Assembly: GCF_001613125.1 (NCBI RefSeq)
Contig: NZ_BDBT01000004.1
Coordinates: 62,001 to 126,000 of the forward strand
Length of the DNA: 64,000 nucleotides
From: Nocardia shimofusensis NBRC 100134
GTDB lineage: Bacteria > Actinomycetota > Actinomycetes > Mycobacteriales > Mycobacteriaceae
Direction of reading: 5' to 3'
Both the position numbers and the translations under genes were made by a program. Below, in pieces: positions 11,136 to 22,787 of this stretch (within the stretch, counting starts at the first letter, position 1; each line of letters opens with the position of its first letter). The notes under the pieces are model-generated. The model saw only the letters and a list, made by a program, of their open reading frames with translations. It had not been told where the DNA came from and ran no database searches.

Positions 11136-11606
11136 ATGATCGAGCGCGGGATGGCACGGCGAGTGAGCAGTGAATCGGTGGTGGCGGGCACGATCTGCGA
11201 CCGATGCGGGGGCGTCATGCGCTGTGCGGTGCGTGAGGCCATCATCGAGGGGCGATTGCGCTCGGAGATCGAGAGCCGGTGCGCGACCTGCGGGAACGGT
11301 TGGGCCACCTGCTCGGACGGCCCCGACGACTACGTACGCTCGGCGCTGCTGGCCGCGCACGGCCCCAGCAGGTTACGGGTGGCGGGCGGTCCCTTCGACG
11401 ACGACGCTCTCCTGCTCGGCCTGCTGCGCCGCTACGACGGCGGCGGGCTGTTCGAGGTGAAATCGAAGGTCACGGAGGTGCGCACGGTCGGCTGTATCGG
11501 CACCTCGGTGGAGATGGAACTGCTGGCCCGCGTGCTGCGCGCCGCGGGCTATTCGGTGGTGGTGGACGGTCCGTCGCCGGGCGGTCAGACCGGCGACACC
11601 GCCTGA
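11136..11606 (+). CDS. Possible zinc-ribbon protein of unknown function
   Basis: A 156-residue open frame with two paired-cysteine motifs, CDRCGGVMRC and CATCGNGWATC, about 25 residues apart near the N-terminus, as in a zinc ribbon. The rest has no recognised domain or membrane segment. ATGs at 11136 and 11151 and a GTG at 11163 are all possible starts, and none has a good ribosome site; I list the longest of these. The 3' end overlaps the end of ctaA on the opposite strand by 22 bases. The ordered cysteine pairs argue that it is coding, but the call is provisional. Confidence 0.55.
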   Translation: MIERGMARRVSSESVVAGTICDRCGGVMRCAVREAIIEGRLRSEIESRCATCGNGWATCSDGPDDYVRSALLAAHGPSRLRVAGGPFDDDALLLGLLRRYDGGGLFEVKSKVTEVRTVGCIGTSVEMELLARVLRAAGYSVVVDGPSPGGQTGDTA

Positions 11607-12589
11607 TCGCCCGCGACCGGCGCGTCCACCCGTTGGCGGGTGCGCAGCGAGGCCCACAGTGCGGCGGTGGCGGCGGTGCACGCGGCCGCGCCGCCGACGT
11701 GCATGATGACCAGCACTTCGGGCACATCGGTGAAGTACTGGACGACGCCGATGAGCGCTTGCGCGCAGACCAGGCCGAGCACCACGAACAGCCGGGTGCG
11801 GATCGCGCGGGTGATGCCGACCGCGAACAGGCCGAAGCTCAGGCCGATCAACAGCGCCAGATAGCCGACGAGCAGCTGGGAATGCAAGTGGACGAGGGTG
11901 ACGATCTCTACCTCGAGCCGTTCCACGGGCTTGTCGATGCTCTTGTCGCCCGCGTGCGGCCCGGCCCCGGTCACGAAGGTGCCGGAGATCAACACCGCCG
12001 ACAGCGCGACACCGCTGAGCGCGGTGAGCAGGCGCAGGGGGGCGGGCACGTGGGCCACCGGGTCGGCATCGTCGGGTTCGCCGATCTCGGCGTAGAGCAC
12101 GACCGCCAGCCAGACCATCACCATCGAAGCCAGCAGGTGCACCGCGACGGTCCACCACAGCAGACCGCTGAGCACGGTGATGCCGCCGATGATCGCCTGC
12201 ACGACGGTGCCGCCCGGCATCAGCCACGCGTACACCAGCACCGAGCGCCTGCGGCGAGCCCTGGTCACCGCGAGCACCACCAGCGCGGCGAAGAGGGTGA
12301 CCAGGAAGGTCAGCAAACGGTTGCCGAACTCCACGGCTTGGTGGATGACGGCGACCTCGCCGACTCCGATCGGGGTGAACGACCCGGGGAAGCACTGCGG
12401 CCAGGTCGGGCAGCCCAGCCCGGAGGCGGTGACGCGCACAACCGCGCCGGTCACCGAGATTCCGGCCTGGCTGAGGATCACCGCGAGGGCGATCAGCCGT
12501 TGCGCTCGCAGCGAGGGCAACGGGAGCTTGTCGACGAGTCCCAGGAAGGCGCGATACAGCACTCGACGATGGTAGCCACCGGCGCGCAC
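11585..12589 (-). CDS. ctaA: Haem A synthase (COX15/CtaA family)
   Basis: A 334-residue polytopic membrane protein that oxidises the methyl group of haem O to make haem A for aa3-type cytochrome oxidase. Family marks include the extracytoplasmic cysteine loop GCPTWPQCFPG, the HQAVEFGNR haem-ligand segment, and later histidines in WWTVAVHLLAS, LVHLHSQLLVGY and IMHVGGAAA. About eight hydrophobic helices are visible. ATG at 12589 is used; a GTG nine codons in is an alternative. It pairs functionally with ctaB at 8474. Confidence 0.93.
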   Translation of the reverse strand: MRAGGYHRRVLYRAFLGLVDKLPLPSLRAQRLIALAVILSQAGISVTGAVVRVTASGLGCPTWPQCFPGSFTPIGVGEVAVIHQAVEFGNRLLTFLVTLFAALVVLAVTRARRRRSVLVYAWLMPGGTVVQAIIGGITVLSGLLWWTVAVHLLASMVMVWLAVVLYAEIGEPDDADPVAHVPAPLRLLTALSGVALSAVLISGTFVTGAGPHAGDKSIDKPVERLEVEIVTLVHLHSQLLVGYLALLIGLSFGLFAVGITRAIRTRLFVVLGLVCAQALIGVVQYFTDVPEVLVIMHVGGAAACTAATAALWASLRTRQRVDAPVAGDQAVSPV

Positions 12590-12651
12590 ACGCTCGCACC
12601 CGGTCTACTACATCGCGTCGTTACGAAGGTGTGGCACGCACGCGGCCGGCG

Positions 12652-13443
12652 TCATTCGAAGCGGAACCAGCGCGCGGCCAGTGCGCCGGAGACCAGCCCC
12701 CAGACCAGCAGCACCGTGACGCCGAACAGATCCACCGCGCCGGCCAGCGCCTGCTCGAGCGTCTCGGCGAGCGCGCCCGAGGGCACCAGCCGCACCAGGA
12801 TGTTCACCGCGGCGGGCAGGTCGTCGGCGGCGAAGACGATGCTGGCGATGCCGAGCATCACGAACCACAGGATATTGGCCAGGGCCAGCACGATTTCGGC
12901 CTTGAGGGTGCCGCCGAGCAGCAGTCCCATCGCCACGAACATCGCGGTGCCGAGCGCGATGATCACCGCGCCCAGCGCGAGTCCGCCGAGTTCGGGCCGC
13001 CAGCCCAAGGCGACCCCGATCAGACCCAGCAGGACCGCTTGCAGCACGACGACGATGAGCACCGCCGCGCATTTGCCCGCGATGATCCCCCAGCGCGGCA
13101 AGGCCGTGGCGCCGAGCCTTTTCAGCGCGCCGTAGCGGCGGTCGAAGCCGACGGCGATGGCCTGCCCGGTGAACGCGGTCGACATCACCGCGACCATCAT
13201 CACCGCGGGCACGATCGTGTCGATCCTGGTGTCGGCCACCTCGCCGAAGGGCAGCAGCGCCATCCCGACCAGCAGGGTGATCGGGATGAGCATGGTCAGC
13301 AGCAGTTGCTCGCCGTTGCGCAGCAACAGCTTCAGTTCCAGGCGGGTCTGCGCGGTGAGCATGGCGGCGCGGGTGCTCGGCTGGGGATCGGGCGCGAAGG
13401 TGCCCGCGGCGAAGCGATTCGGGGTCGGCTCGTGCTGGGTCAT
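12652..13443 (-). CDS. ABC-2 type transporter permease
   Basis: A 263-residue integral membrane protein of the ABC-2 permease type, with about six hydrophobic segments after a cytoplasmic start, and the characteristic patch RYGALKRLGATALPRW after helix two. It is coupled to the upstream ATPase gene by an ATGA overlap, so the two form one exporter. In M. tuberculosis the matching pair lies between the haem A synthase gene and the mannosyltransferase gene, suggesting an envelope-related substrate, but none is known to me. Confidence 0.9.
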   Translation of the reverse strand: MTQHEPTPNRFAAGTFAPDPQPSTRAAMLTAQTRLELKLLLRNGEQLLLTMLIPITLLVGMALLPFGEVADTRIDTIVPAVMMVAVMSTAFTGQAIAVGFDRRYGALKRLGATALPRWGIIAGKCAAVLIVVVLQAVLLGLIGVALGWRPELGGLALGAVIIALGTAMFVAMGLLLGGTLKAEIVLALANILWFVMLGIASIVFAADDLPAAVNILVRLVPSGALAETLEQALAGAVDLFGVTVLLVWGLVSGALAARWFRFE

Positions 13444-14372
13444 CCGCGCAGGTCCCGTCCGGTCAGTTCCAGGAAGACGTCCTCGAGGCGGCGCTGGTCG
13501 ATCCTGATGTCGGTGGCCAGGACGTTCATCCGGGCGCACCAGGAGGTCACCGTCGCGAGCACCTGCGGGTCGATCTCACCTTCGAGCAGATAGCAGCCCG
13601 GCGTGGTCTCACGCGGGGTGAAGCCTTCGGGCAGCGCGCTGCGCAACAGATCCAGATCCAGCTTGGGCGGCGCGGTGAAGCGCAGTTGCCCGGCGGCGCC
13701 GTGCGCGGTCACCTCGGCAGGCGTGCCGGAGGCGACGATGCGGCCGTGGTCGATGATGACCAGCTGATCGGCGAGTTGCTCGGCCTCGTCCATCATGTGC
13801 GTGGTCAGCACCACGCTGACCCCGTCGCGCCGGAGCGCGTCGATGAGTTCCCAGACGATCAGCCGCGCCTGGGCGTCCAGGCCCGCGGTGGGCTCGTCGA
13901 GGAAGACGATCTCCGGGCGGCCGACCAGCGCGCAAGCCAGGGCCAGGCGCTGCTGTTGACCGCCGGACAGCCGCCGGTAGGGGGTCTTGCGGTTGTCGCG
14001 CAGACCGAGCACACCAAGCAGCCAGTCCGGGTCGAGCGGGTTCGCGGAATAGGAGGCGACCAGATCGAGCATCTCCCCGGCCCGCGAGCCCGGATAGGCG
14101 CCGCCGCCCTGCAACATCACGCCTATTCGCGGCCGCAACCGCTCGGAATCGGCGATCGGATCCAGGCCGAGTACGCGCACCCGGCCCGCGTCGGGGCGCA
14201 CGAAACCCTCGCACATCTCCACGGTGGTCGTCTTGCCCGCGCCGTTGGGGCCGAGCAACGCCAGCACCTGGGCCTGCTGGACCTCGAAACCGATCCCGTC
14301 GACGGCGGTCGTGTCGCCGTAACGCTTGACGACGTCCTCGACGCACACGGCGGGTCCGGTGGCTGCGTTCAC
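13440..14372 (-). CDS. ABC transporter ATP-binding protein
   Basis: A 310-residue ABC ATPase with Walker A GPNGAGKTTT, signature LSGGQQQR, Walker B IVFLDEPTAGLD and H-loop TTHMMDEAE, followed by an additional C-terminal domain of about 90 residues as in DrrA-like exporters. The GTG start at 14372 overlaps the stop of the mannosyltransferase gene (GTGA), and its own stop overlaps the permease ATG. The three genes therefore form a tightly coupled set. The substrate is unknown. Confidence 0.92.
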   Translation of the reverse strand: MNAATGPAVCVEDVVKRYGDTTAVDGIGFEVQQAQVLALLGPNGAGKTTTVEMCEGFVRPDAGRVRVLGLDPIADSERLRPRIGVMLQGGGAYPGSRAGEMLDLVASYSANPLDPDWLLGVLGLRDNRKTPYRRLSGGQQQRLALACALVGRPEIVFLDEPTAGLDAQARLIVWELIDALRRDGVSVVLTTHMMDEAEQLADQLVIIDHGRIVASGTPAEVTAHGAAGQLRFTAPPKLDLDLLRSALPEGFTPRETTPGCYLLEGEIDPQVLATVTSWCARMNVLATDIRIDQRRLEDVFLELTGRDLRG

Positions 14373-16063
14373 GATGAGACACCGTAAGCCGTGCTCGGCT
14401 GTGACCGAGCCGACACCCCCGTGGGCGCTCGCCATGGCAGGGAATTGCGCGTGAGCACGATGAACAGCACGCACACCACCACGGTGGCGATCGCCGCGCC
14501 CACGATCTGGAACACCTCGAGATCGGCTCCGCGCGGCATCTGCAACACGCTGACCACCGCGGACAGCGCCACCGCGGGCAGGCGGAACACCGGCCGGGTG
14601 GCCCAGGCCGCCAGCGGCACGATGGCCCACAGCAGGTACCAGGGCTGCACCACCGGGAACAGCAGCACGATCGCGCCGAGCGAGACGCCGAGCGCGCCGA
14701 CCGGGTGCAGGCGCCCGGTCCAGGTCGCCACCAGCATCCGCACCGTGATGAACGCCGCGACTGTGGCCGCGATCGGCCGGGTGATGCTCAGCAGGGCGGT
14801 TGTGTGGTCGCCGAGTCCGAGCAGGACGCCGCCGAATCCGGTGATCACGCCGATCGCGGTCGGCAACGACATCCAGCTGCGCACCGCGCTGGCCGTGTTG
14901 AGCGTGTGGACCCAACCGAAGCCCAGCCCGCTGACCGCGCTGACGAACAAGGTCGCCCCCAGCGCGATCGCCCCCAGCAGCGCCGCCGAGGTGAGCAGCG
15001 CGCGCAGACCTCCGCCCCAGCGTCTGGCCAGGGCCATACCGACGAATCCCATCGCGATGATCGAGGTGATCTTGATCGATGAGGAGAGCGCGATGGTCAG
15101 CGCGCCGCCGATCAACCACGCATAGGCACGCCCGTCGAAGGTGGCGCAATCCTCGATTCCGCGCAGCGCGAACTCGAGGCCGGCCAGCATCAGCCCGATC
15201 ATCAACGCGTCGTTGTGCACGCCGCCGACCAGATGGAACAGCACCAGTGGATTGGCCGCGCCCAGCCACAGCGCGGCGACCGGGGCGACCCCGCAGCGCA
15301 CCGACAGCCGCGGCAGCGCCCAGACGATCAGCGCCACGCCCGCCAGCGCCAGCACCCGATGCACCCACACGCCGAGGATGATGTTGTCGCCGGTCAGCTC
15401 GGCGATGCCGCGGCCCATCCACAGGAACAGCGGCCCGTACGGAGCCGGGGTGTCGCGCCAGATCGTGGGCACGTTGTTGGTCAGGACGTTGTCGATGCCC
15501 AGTCCCGCGACCGGGCCCTCCTTGTACGGGTCGATGCCGCGCGCCGCGATCTCGCTCTGCGCCAGGTACGAGTAGACGTCGTTGCTGAACAGCGGCGGGG
15601 CGACGCTGAGTGGGATGATCCACAGCAGCAGCGTGCGATCCATCTGCGAACGGGTCAGCCGATGCCGGGGCGTGCCGCCGAAATTTCCGATGGCGAAGCG
15701 ACCGAGCAGCAGCCAGGCCAGCACCACGGCGACCGCGCCGATCATGCACATCGCCAGCGAGCCGGTGTGCGCACGGGCGAAGATCCCCAGCACCCGCATA
15801 CCGGAGGTGGGATTCTGCTGCACCGGCTGCGCGCCGATGCCCAGGGCGCTGATCGCCATCAGGACGGTGCCTGTCGCGCCGAGCAGCCGGATCCGGTCGA
15901 GCTGGACGACCTCCTTGCGGTCGAGCTCGGGGACCTCGGATTCGTCGCGGTGCAGCACCGCGATGGTGTGATCGGCGGCGGGCGCATCGAGTCCGAGGGC
16001 CCGGCGCCCGAGAGTCCGAATCCTGCGCTGCGTGCTGCGCCGCGCGCCCTCCAGTACCGCCAC
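14369..16063 (-). CDS. mptB: Polyprenol-phosphomannose-dependent alpha-1,6-mannosyltransferase (MptB-like)
   Basis: A 564-residue GT-C type membrane glycosyltransferase with a cytoplasmic N-terminal stretch and more than ten hydrophobic helices. The catalytic-type acidic motif is SNDVYSYLAQ in the first extracytoplasmic loop, followed by DPYKEGP and TPAPYGPLFLW, as in the MptA/MptB family that builds the mannan backbone of lipomannan and lipoarabinomannan. GTG start. It lies beside an ABC exporter and upstream of, and divergent from, the suf operon, the same arrangement as in mycobacteria. Confidence 0.88.
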   Translation of the reverse strand: MAVLEGARRSTQRRIRTLGRRALGLDAPAADHTIAVLHRDESEVPELDRKEVVQLDRIRLLGATGTVLMAISALGIGAQPVQQNPTSGMRVLGIFARAHTGSLAMCMIGAVAVVLAWLLLGRFAIGNFGGTPRHRLTRSQMDRTLLLWIIPLSVAPPLFSNDVYSYLAQSEIAARGIDPYKEGPVAGLGIDNVLTNNVPTIWRDTPAPYGPLFLWMGRGIAELTGDNIILGVWVHRVLALAGVALIVWALPRLSVRCGVAPVAALWLGAANPLVLFHLVGGVHNDALMIGLMLAGLEFALRGIEDCATFDGRAYAWLIGGALTIALSSSIKITSIIAMGFVGMALARRWGGGLRALLTSAALLGAIALGATLFVSAVSGLGFGWVHTLNTASAVRSWMSLPTAIGVITGFGGVLLGLGDHTTALLSITRPIAATVAAFITVRMLVATWTGRLHPVGALGVSLGAIVLLFPVVQPWYLLWAIVPLAAWATRPVFRLPAVALSAVVSVLQMPRGADLEVFQIVGAAIATVVVCVLFIVLTRNSLPWRAPTGVSARSQPSTAYGVSS

Positions 16064-16174
16064 CCGAGGGAGCCTAGTGCGCGGCCCGGGCGGGCCACGA
16101 CTGTGGCGAAGGTCGCAGCCCGTCCAGGGCTCTTCTCAGGGCACCCTTATTAGATTTCGGGAAGGAATTCCGCC

Positions 16175-16189
16175 ACACTGATGTTGTGA
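16175..16189 (+). promoter_or_regulatory. SufR operator overlapping the sufR start codon
   Basis: ACACT-GATGT-TGTGA at 16175-16189 matches the ACACT-N5-TGTGA site that I recall for mycobacterial SufR. It covers the GTG start of sufR (16186). An AT-rich TTATTAGAT stretch at 16147-16155 could provide the -10. SufR with its Fe-S cluster would repress its own operon here. Confidence 0.8.
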
Positions 16190-17040
16190 AAACCGTGGGT
16201 TTGCGGAATGACGACGCCGGAGCCGGTCGCGCGACGACCGGCGCCGAGTTGTCGGCTGCGCCTGTGGTGTCCTCAGCTGCGCCTGTGACTTCCCCGCCTG
16301 CGCCTGAGGGGCACACCCGCGCCGCCATCGTCCAGCTTCTGCTGGAGGAGGGGCCGATCACCGCGACCGCCATCGGCAACCGGCTCGGCCTCGCGCCCGC
16401 AGGCGTGCGCAGGCACTTGGACGCGCTCATCGAGTCCGGCCAGGCCAGGGCGGGGACGTCCGCGCCGTGGCAGCACAAGGGACGGCGGGGCCGCCCGGCC
16501 AAGCAATACCAGCTGACCGCCGCGGGACGCGGTCAGCTCGGTCACGCCTACGACGACCTCGCCGGCGCGGCGATCCGCCAGCTCGGCGAGATCGGCGGCG
16601 AGCAGGCCATCACCGATTTCGCGCGCAAACGGGCCCGCACGATCGTGGCGGGCATCGCCCCGGTGGACGAGCACACCCCGGAGCGGACCGAGGCGAAAGC
16701 AGAGGAACTCGCCGAGGCCTTCACCGGCTCCGGTTTCGCCGCCACCACCCGCAAGGTGGGCGCGGGCGTGCAGATCTGCCAGCATCACTGCCCGGTCGCG
16801 CATGTGGCCGAGGAGTTCCCGCAACTGTGCGATGCCGAGCTGGAGATCCTGCGCGAAGTCCTCGGTACCCACGTACAGCGGCTGGCGACGATCGCCAACG
16901 GCGACTGCGCCTGCACCACCCACGTACCGCTGCTTCCGGTGGCGGCCACGACATCCGCACCACCGAAGCAAGTTGCACCCTCAACCGCCGCACAGCCCGC
17001 GGCGGCAGCACCGATCGACTCCGGAAGGAGTGCCGAATGA
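16186..17040 (+). CDS. sufR: Fe-S cluster-binding transcriptional repressor of the suf operon
   Basis: A 284-residue ArsR/DeoR-like winged-helix regulator (HTH at about residues 40-105, ending in [13 protein letters not shown]) with a C-terminal cluster domain. Cysteines at 198, 202 and 215 have the same spacing (4 and 13) as the cluster ligands known in mycobacterial SufR; two more cysteines lie at 241 and 243. It senses Fe-S status and represses the operon it heads. The Ala/Pro-rich N-terminal 35 residues and C-terminal 30 residues look disordered. The GTG start lies inside its own operator, and the stop overlaps sufB as ATGA. An alternative GTG three codons in is possible. Confidence 0.93.
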   Translation: MKTVGLRNDDAGAGRATTGAELSAAPVVSSAAPVTSPPAPEGHTRAAIVQLLLEEGPITATAIGNRLGLAPAGVRRHLDALIESGQARAGTSAPWQHKGRRGRPAKQYQLTAAGRGQLGHAYDDLAGAAIRQLGEIGGEQAITDFARKRARTIVAGIAPVDEHTPERTEAKAEELAEAFTGSGFAATTRKVGAGVQICQHHCPVAHVAEEFPQLCDAELEILREVLGTHVQRLATIANGDCACTTHVPLLPVAATTSAPPKQVAPSTAAQPAAAAPIDSGRSAE

Positions 17041-18512
17041 CGACGACCGCAGCGGCAGGCAGTAATTCCGTCGCCACCGAGGCCGGGACCATCTCCGCCG
17101 AGCCCATGACCCAGGAAGAGACCATCGCCTCGCTGGGCAATTACGGCTATGGCTGGTCGGATTCCGACGTGGCCGGCGCGAGTGCGACTCGCGGCCTGTC
17201 CGAGGCTGTCGTGCGCGACATCTCGGCGAAGAAGAGCGAACCGGAATGGATGCTCGAGCAGCGGCTCAAGGCGCTGCGCATCTTCGATCGCAAGCCCATG
17301 CCGAACTGGGGCTCCAACCTCGACGGCATCGACTTCGACAACATCAAGTACTTCGTGCGCTCGACCGAGAAGCAGGCCACGTCCTGGGAAGAGCTGCCCG
17401 AGGACATCAAGAACACCTACGACAAGCTGGGCATCCCCGAGGCGGAGAAGCAGCGTCTGGTCTCCGGTGTGGCCGCGCAGTACGAGTCCGAGGTCGTCTA
17501 CCACCAGATCCGCGAGGACCTCGAGCAGCAGGGCGTGATCTTCCTCGACACCGACACCGCGCTCAAGGAGCACCCGGAGATCTTCCGGCAGTACTTCGGC
17601 ACCGTCATCCCGGCGGGCGACAACAAGTTCTCCGCGCTGAACACCTCGGTGTGGTCGGGCGGCTCGTTCATCTACGTGCCGCCGGGCGTGCACGTCGACA
17701 TCCCGTTGCAGGCCTACTTCCGGATCAACACCGAGAACATGGGCCAGTTCGAGCGCACCCTGATCATCGTCGACGAGGACGCCTATGTGCACTACGTCGA
17801 GGGTTGTACCGCGCCGATCTACAAGTCCGACTCGCTGCATTCGGCGGTCGTGGAGATCATCGTGAAGAAGGGCGGGCGCTGCCGCTACACCACGATCCAG
17901 AACTGGTCGAACAACGTCTACAACCTGGTCACCAAGCGGGCCAAGGCCGAGGCGGGCGCGACCATGGAATGGATCGACGGCAATATCGGCTCCAAGGTCA
18001 CCATGAAGTACCCGGCCGTGTGGATGACCGGTGAGCACGCCAAGGGCGAGGTGCTCTCGATCGCCTTCGCCGGCGAGGGCCAGCACCAGGACACCGGCGC
18101 GAAGATGCTGCACCTGGCGCCGCACACCTCCTCGACCATCGTGTCGAAGTCGGTGGCGCGCGGTGGCGGCCGGGCCTCCTACCGCGGCCTGGTCCAGGTC
18201 AACAAGGGCGCCTACGGCTCCAGGTCGACGGTGAAGTGCGACGCGCTGCTGGTGGACACCATCAGCCGTTCCGACACCTACCCCTACGTAGACATCCGCG
18301 AGGACGACGTGACGATGGGCCACGAGGCCACCGTCTCCAAGGTGTCCGACGATCAGTTGTTCTACCTGATGAGCCGCGGCCTCACCGAGGACGAGGCGAT
18401 GGCGATGGTGGTGCGCGGGTTCGTCGAGCCGATCGCCAAGGAACTCCCGATGGAGTACGCGCTCGAGCTCAACCGCCTGATCGAACTGCAGATGGAAGGA
18501 GCGGTCGGCTGA
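17037..18512 (+). CDS. sufB: Fe-S cluster assembly scaffold subunit SufB
   Basis: A 491-residue SufB, the scaffold that with SufC and SufD assembles Fe-S clusters from persulfide sulfur. Recognisable stretches are [38 protein letters not shown] and the C-terminal [20 protein letters not shown]. No intein interrupts the gene, unlike the M. tuberculosis sufB. The ATG at 17037 is preceded by AAGGAG and overlaps the sufR stop by four bases. The sufB stop overlaps the sufD start. Confidence 0.97.
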   Translation: MTTTAAAGSNSVATEAGTISAEPMTQEETIASLGNYGYGWSDSDVAGASATRGLSEAVVRDISAKKSEPEWMLEQRLKALRIFDRKPMPNWGSNLDGIDFDNIKYFVRSTEKQATSWEELPEDIKNTYDKLGIPEAEKQRLVSGVAAQYESEVVYHQIREDLEQQGVIFLDTDTALKEHPEIFRQYFGTVIPAGDNKFSALNTSVWSGGSFIYVPPGVHVDIPLQAYFRINTENMGQFERTLIIVDEDAYVHYVEGCTAPIYKSDSLHSAVVEIIVKKGGRCRYTTIQNWSNNVYNLVTKRAKAEAGATMEWIDGNIGSKVTMKYPAVWMTGEHAKGEVLSIAFAGEGQHQDTGAKMLHLAPHTSSTIVSKSVARGGGRASYRGLVQVNKGAYGSRSTVKCDALLVDTISRSDTYPYVDIREDDVTMGHEATVSKVSDDQLFYLMSRGLTEDEAMAMVVRGFVEPIAKELPMEYALELNRLIELQMEGAVG

Positions 18513-19690
18513 TGGCTGCCGAGAACGTTGCCGTGGCGGCCGAGGCTCGTACTCCCGCGATCAACAAGGGCGAGGTGTTCACCTCGTTCGACGTCGATGC
18601 CTTCGAGGTGCCCTCGGGGCGTGACGAGGCGTGGCGGTTCACCCCGATCCGTCGCCTGCGCGGCCTCCACGACGGCACCGCCGTGCGCGACGGGCAGATC
18701 ACCGTCGAGGTGACTCCCGCCGACGGCGTGACCACCGAGACCGTCGACCGCGCCGACGAGCGCCTCGGCGCGGCAGGCGTGCCCGCCGATCGCGTGGCGG
18801 CACAGGCGTACTCCGGTTTCGAGTCGGCGACCATCGTGTCGGTCGGCAAGGAGATCGAACTGGGTCAGCCGGTCACCGTCACCGTCACCGGCCCGGGTGA
18901 GGGCAGGACAGCATACGGCCACCTGCAGATCCGGCTCGGCGACTTCGCCGTCGCCACCGTGGTCGTCGACTACCGCGGCAGCGGAACCTACGCGGAGAAC
19001 GTGGAATTCGTACTCGGCGACAGCGCCCGGCTCCACGTCGTCGCGATCCAGGACTGGGCCGACGACGCGGTGCACGCCACCGCCCATCACGCGCGACTGG
19101 GCCGTGACGCCACCCTGCGTCACGCCGCGGTCACCCTGGGCGGCGACCTGGTGCGCCTGACCGGCACCGTGAAGTACGCCGGCCCCGGCGGCGACGCCGA
19201 ACTGATCGGCCTGTACTTCGCCGACGCGGGCCAGCACTTCGAACAGCGCCTGCTCGTCGACCACTCGGTGCCGCACTGCAAGTCCAACGTGCTGTACAAA
19301 GGTGCGCTGCAGGGTGATCCGGACTCGCCGAAGGGCGATGCCCGCACCGTCTGGGTCGGCGATGTGCTGATCCGCGCGGCCGCCGAGGGCACCGACACCT
19401 TCGAGCTGAACCGCAACCTGGTGCTCACCGACGGCGCCCGCGCCGACTCGGTGCCCAACCTCGAGATCGAGACCGGCGAGATCATCGGCGCCGGACACGC
19501 CTCGGCGACCGGCCGGTTCGACGACGAGCAGCTGTTCTACCTGCGCGCCCGCGGCATCTCCGAAGAGGCGGCTCGCCGCCTGGTGGTGCGCGGCTTCTTC
19601 CACGAGATCATCCAGAAGATCACGGTGCCCGAGGTCAGGGAGCGGCTCGAGGCGGCCATCGAGGCCGAGCTCGCCGCGATCGGCGTCTGA
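18512..19690 (+). CDS. sufD: Fe-S cluster assembly protein SufD
   Basis: A 392-residue SufD, paralogue and partner of SufB in the SufBC2D complex. The C-terminal half carries the SUF beta-helix signatures [25 protein letters not shown] and [19 protein letters not shown]. The ATG overlaps the sufB stop as TGATG. The open frame extends upstream inside sufB, but homology and coupling fix the start at 18512. Confidence 0.95.
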   Translation: MAAENVAVAAEARTPAINKGEVFTSFDVDAFEVPSGRDEAWRFTPIRRLRGLHDGTAVRDGQITVEVTPADGVTTETVDRADERLGAAGVPADRVAAQAYSGFESATIVSVGKEIELGQPVTVTVTGPGEGRTAYGHLQIRLGDFAVATVVVDYRGSGTYAENVEFVLGDSARLHVVAIQDWADDAVHATAHHARLGRDATLRHAAVTLGGDLVRLTGTVKYAGPGGDAELIGLYFADAGQHFEQRLLVDHSVPHCKSNVLYKGALQGDPDSPKGDARTVWVGDVLIRAAAEGTDTFELNRNLVLTDGARADSVPNLEIETGEIIGAGHASATGRFDDEQLFYLRARGISEEAARRLVVRGFFHEIIQKITVPEVRERLEAAIEAELAAIGV

Positions 19691-19725
19691 CACCCACGAA
19701 ACTTCTCTTCCCGCAAAGGAACTCC

Positions 19726-21778
<2,053 letters not shown>

Positions 21779-21782
21779 ATCC

Positions 21783-22298
21783 ATGCGTATGGAGCAGATG
21801 TACCAGGAAGTCATCCTGGACCACTACAAACACCCGCATCACCGCGGCCTGCGTGAGCCGTTCGGCGCGGAGGTGCACCACGTCAACCCGACCTGCGGTG
21901 ACGAGGTGACCCTGCGGGTGCACCTGGTCGACGGCGATGTCGCCGACGTGTCCTACGACGGTCAGGGCTGCTCGATCAGCCAAGCCGCGACCTCGATCCT
22001 CACCGACCAGGTCATCGGCCTGCCGGTGCAGCAGGCGCTGAAGACCGTGGACGCGTTCAACGAGATGATCTCCAGCCGCGGCACCATCGAGGGCGACGAG
22101 GAGCTGCTCGGCGACGGCATCGCGCTGGCGGGGGTCTCCAAATACCCCGCGCGCGTGAAATGCGCGCTGCTGGGCTGGCTCGCGTTCAAGGACGCGGTGA
22201 TCCGGATCGCCTCCGAGAGTCCCGCCTCTCCGGCCGCCCCCGCATCTTCTGAAGAAAACACGACCGACCTCCCGAGCGGAAACGGGGAACGCCCATGA
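21783..22298 (+). CDS. sufU: Zinc-dependent sulfurtransferase / Fe-S assembly protein SufU
   Basis: A 171-residue SufU-type IscU-like protein that accepts persulfide sulfur from SufS. The zinc ligands expected for SufU are visible as C38 and D40 (NPTCGDE), C63 (GQGCSIS) and a third cysteine near residue 125 (ARVKCALLGW). The last 25 residues are Ser/Pro/Ala rich and probably disordered. The ATG lies four bases after the sufS stop and the stop overlaps the next start as ATGA. Confidence 0.94.
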   Translation: MRMEQMYQEVILDHYKHPHHRGLREPFGAEVHHVNPTCGDEVTLRVHLVDGDVADVSYDGQGCSISQAATSILTDQVIGLPVQQALKTVDAFNEMISSRGTIEGDEELLGDGIALAGVSKYPARVKCALLGWLAFKDAVIRIASESPASPAAPASSEENTTDLPSGNGERP

Positions 22299-22684
22299 GC
22301 GAGACACCGGCGGCCGAGCAGGCCGCTGCCACGGCAGACACCGGCGCGCAGGCCGAACTGTCGGCCGAGGAAGCCCAGTTGCTCGAAGACCTCGAGGAGG
22401 CGATGCGCGACGTCGTCGACCCCGAGCTCGGCATCAATGTCGTCGATCTCGGCCTGGTCTACGGACTGCGCGTCGAGAACGACATCGCCAAGCTGGATAT
22501 GACGCTGACATCGGCCGCCTGCCCGCTGACCGACGTCATCGAGGATCAGTCCCGCAACGCCCTGGTGCGCAGCGGCCTGGTCGAGGACCTGGAGATCAAC
22601 TGGGTCTGGATTCCGCCGTGGGGTCCGGACAAGATCACCGACGACGGCCGCGAGCAGTTGCGCGCCCTGGGCTTCACTGTCTGA
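22295..22684 (+). CDS. sufT: MIP18/DUF59 family Fe-S assembly protein (SufT-like)
   Basis: A 129-residue DUF59 protein. The core signature VVDPELGINVVDLGLVY is at about residues 41-57 and the conserved cysteine motif TSAACPLTDVI near residue 75. These proteins help mature Fe-S targets or act in aromatic acid catabolism; last position in a suf operon points to Fe-S work. The acidic Ala/Glu-rich first 30 residues are probably flexible. Coupled to sufU by ATGA; it is the last gene of the operon. Confidence 0.92.
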   Translation: MSETPAAEQAAATADTGAQAELSAEEAQLLEDLEEAMRDVVDPELGINVVDLGLVYGLRVENDIAKLDMTLTSAACPLTDVIEDQSRNALVRSGLVEDLEINWVWIPPWGPDKITDDGREQLRALGFTV

Positions 22685-22747
22685 CCGGTTCCGTAGTCCG
22701 CGCGTGGAACTCTGCGCGGTTCTGGACAATTCGGATGTTCTCGGCGA

Positions 22748-22785
22748 AGATCTCCCCGTTTGTTTTCCTACAGACGGGGAGATCT
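22748..22785 (+). promoter_or_regulatory. Perfect 12-bp hairpin covering the ribosome site of the next gene
   Basis: AGATCTCCCCGT (22748-22759) is exactly complementary to ACGGGGAGATCT (22774-22785) with a 14-base, U-rich loop. The 3' arm contains the GGGGAG ribosome site of the TTG-start gene at 22788. It could act as the suf operon terminator, as a translation lock on the next gene, or both. Confidence 0.7.
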
Positions 22786-22787
22786 CG

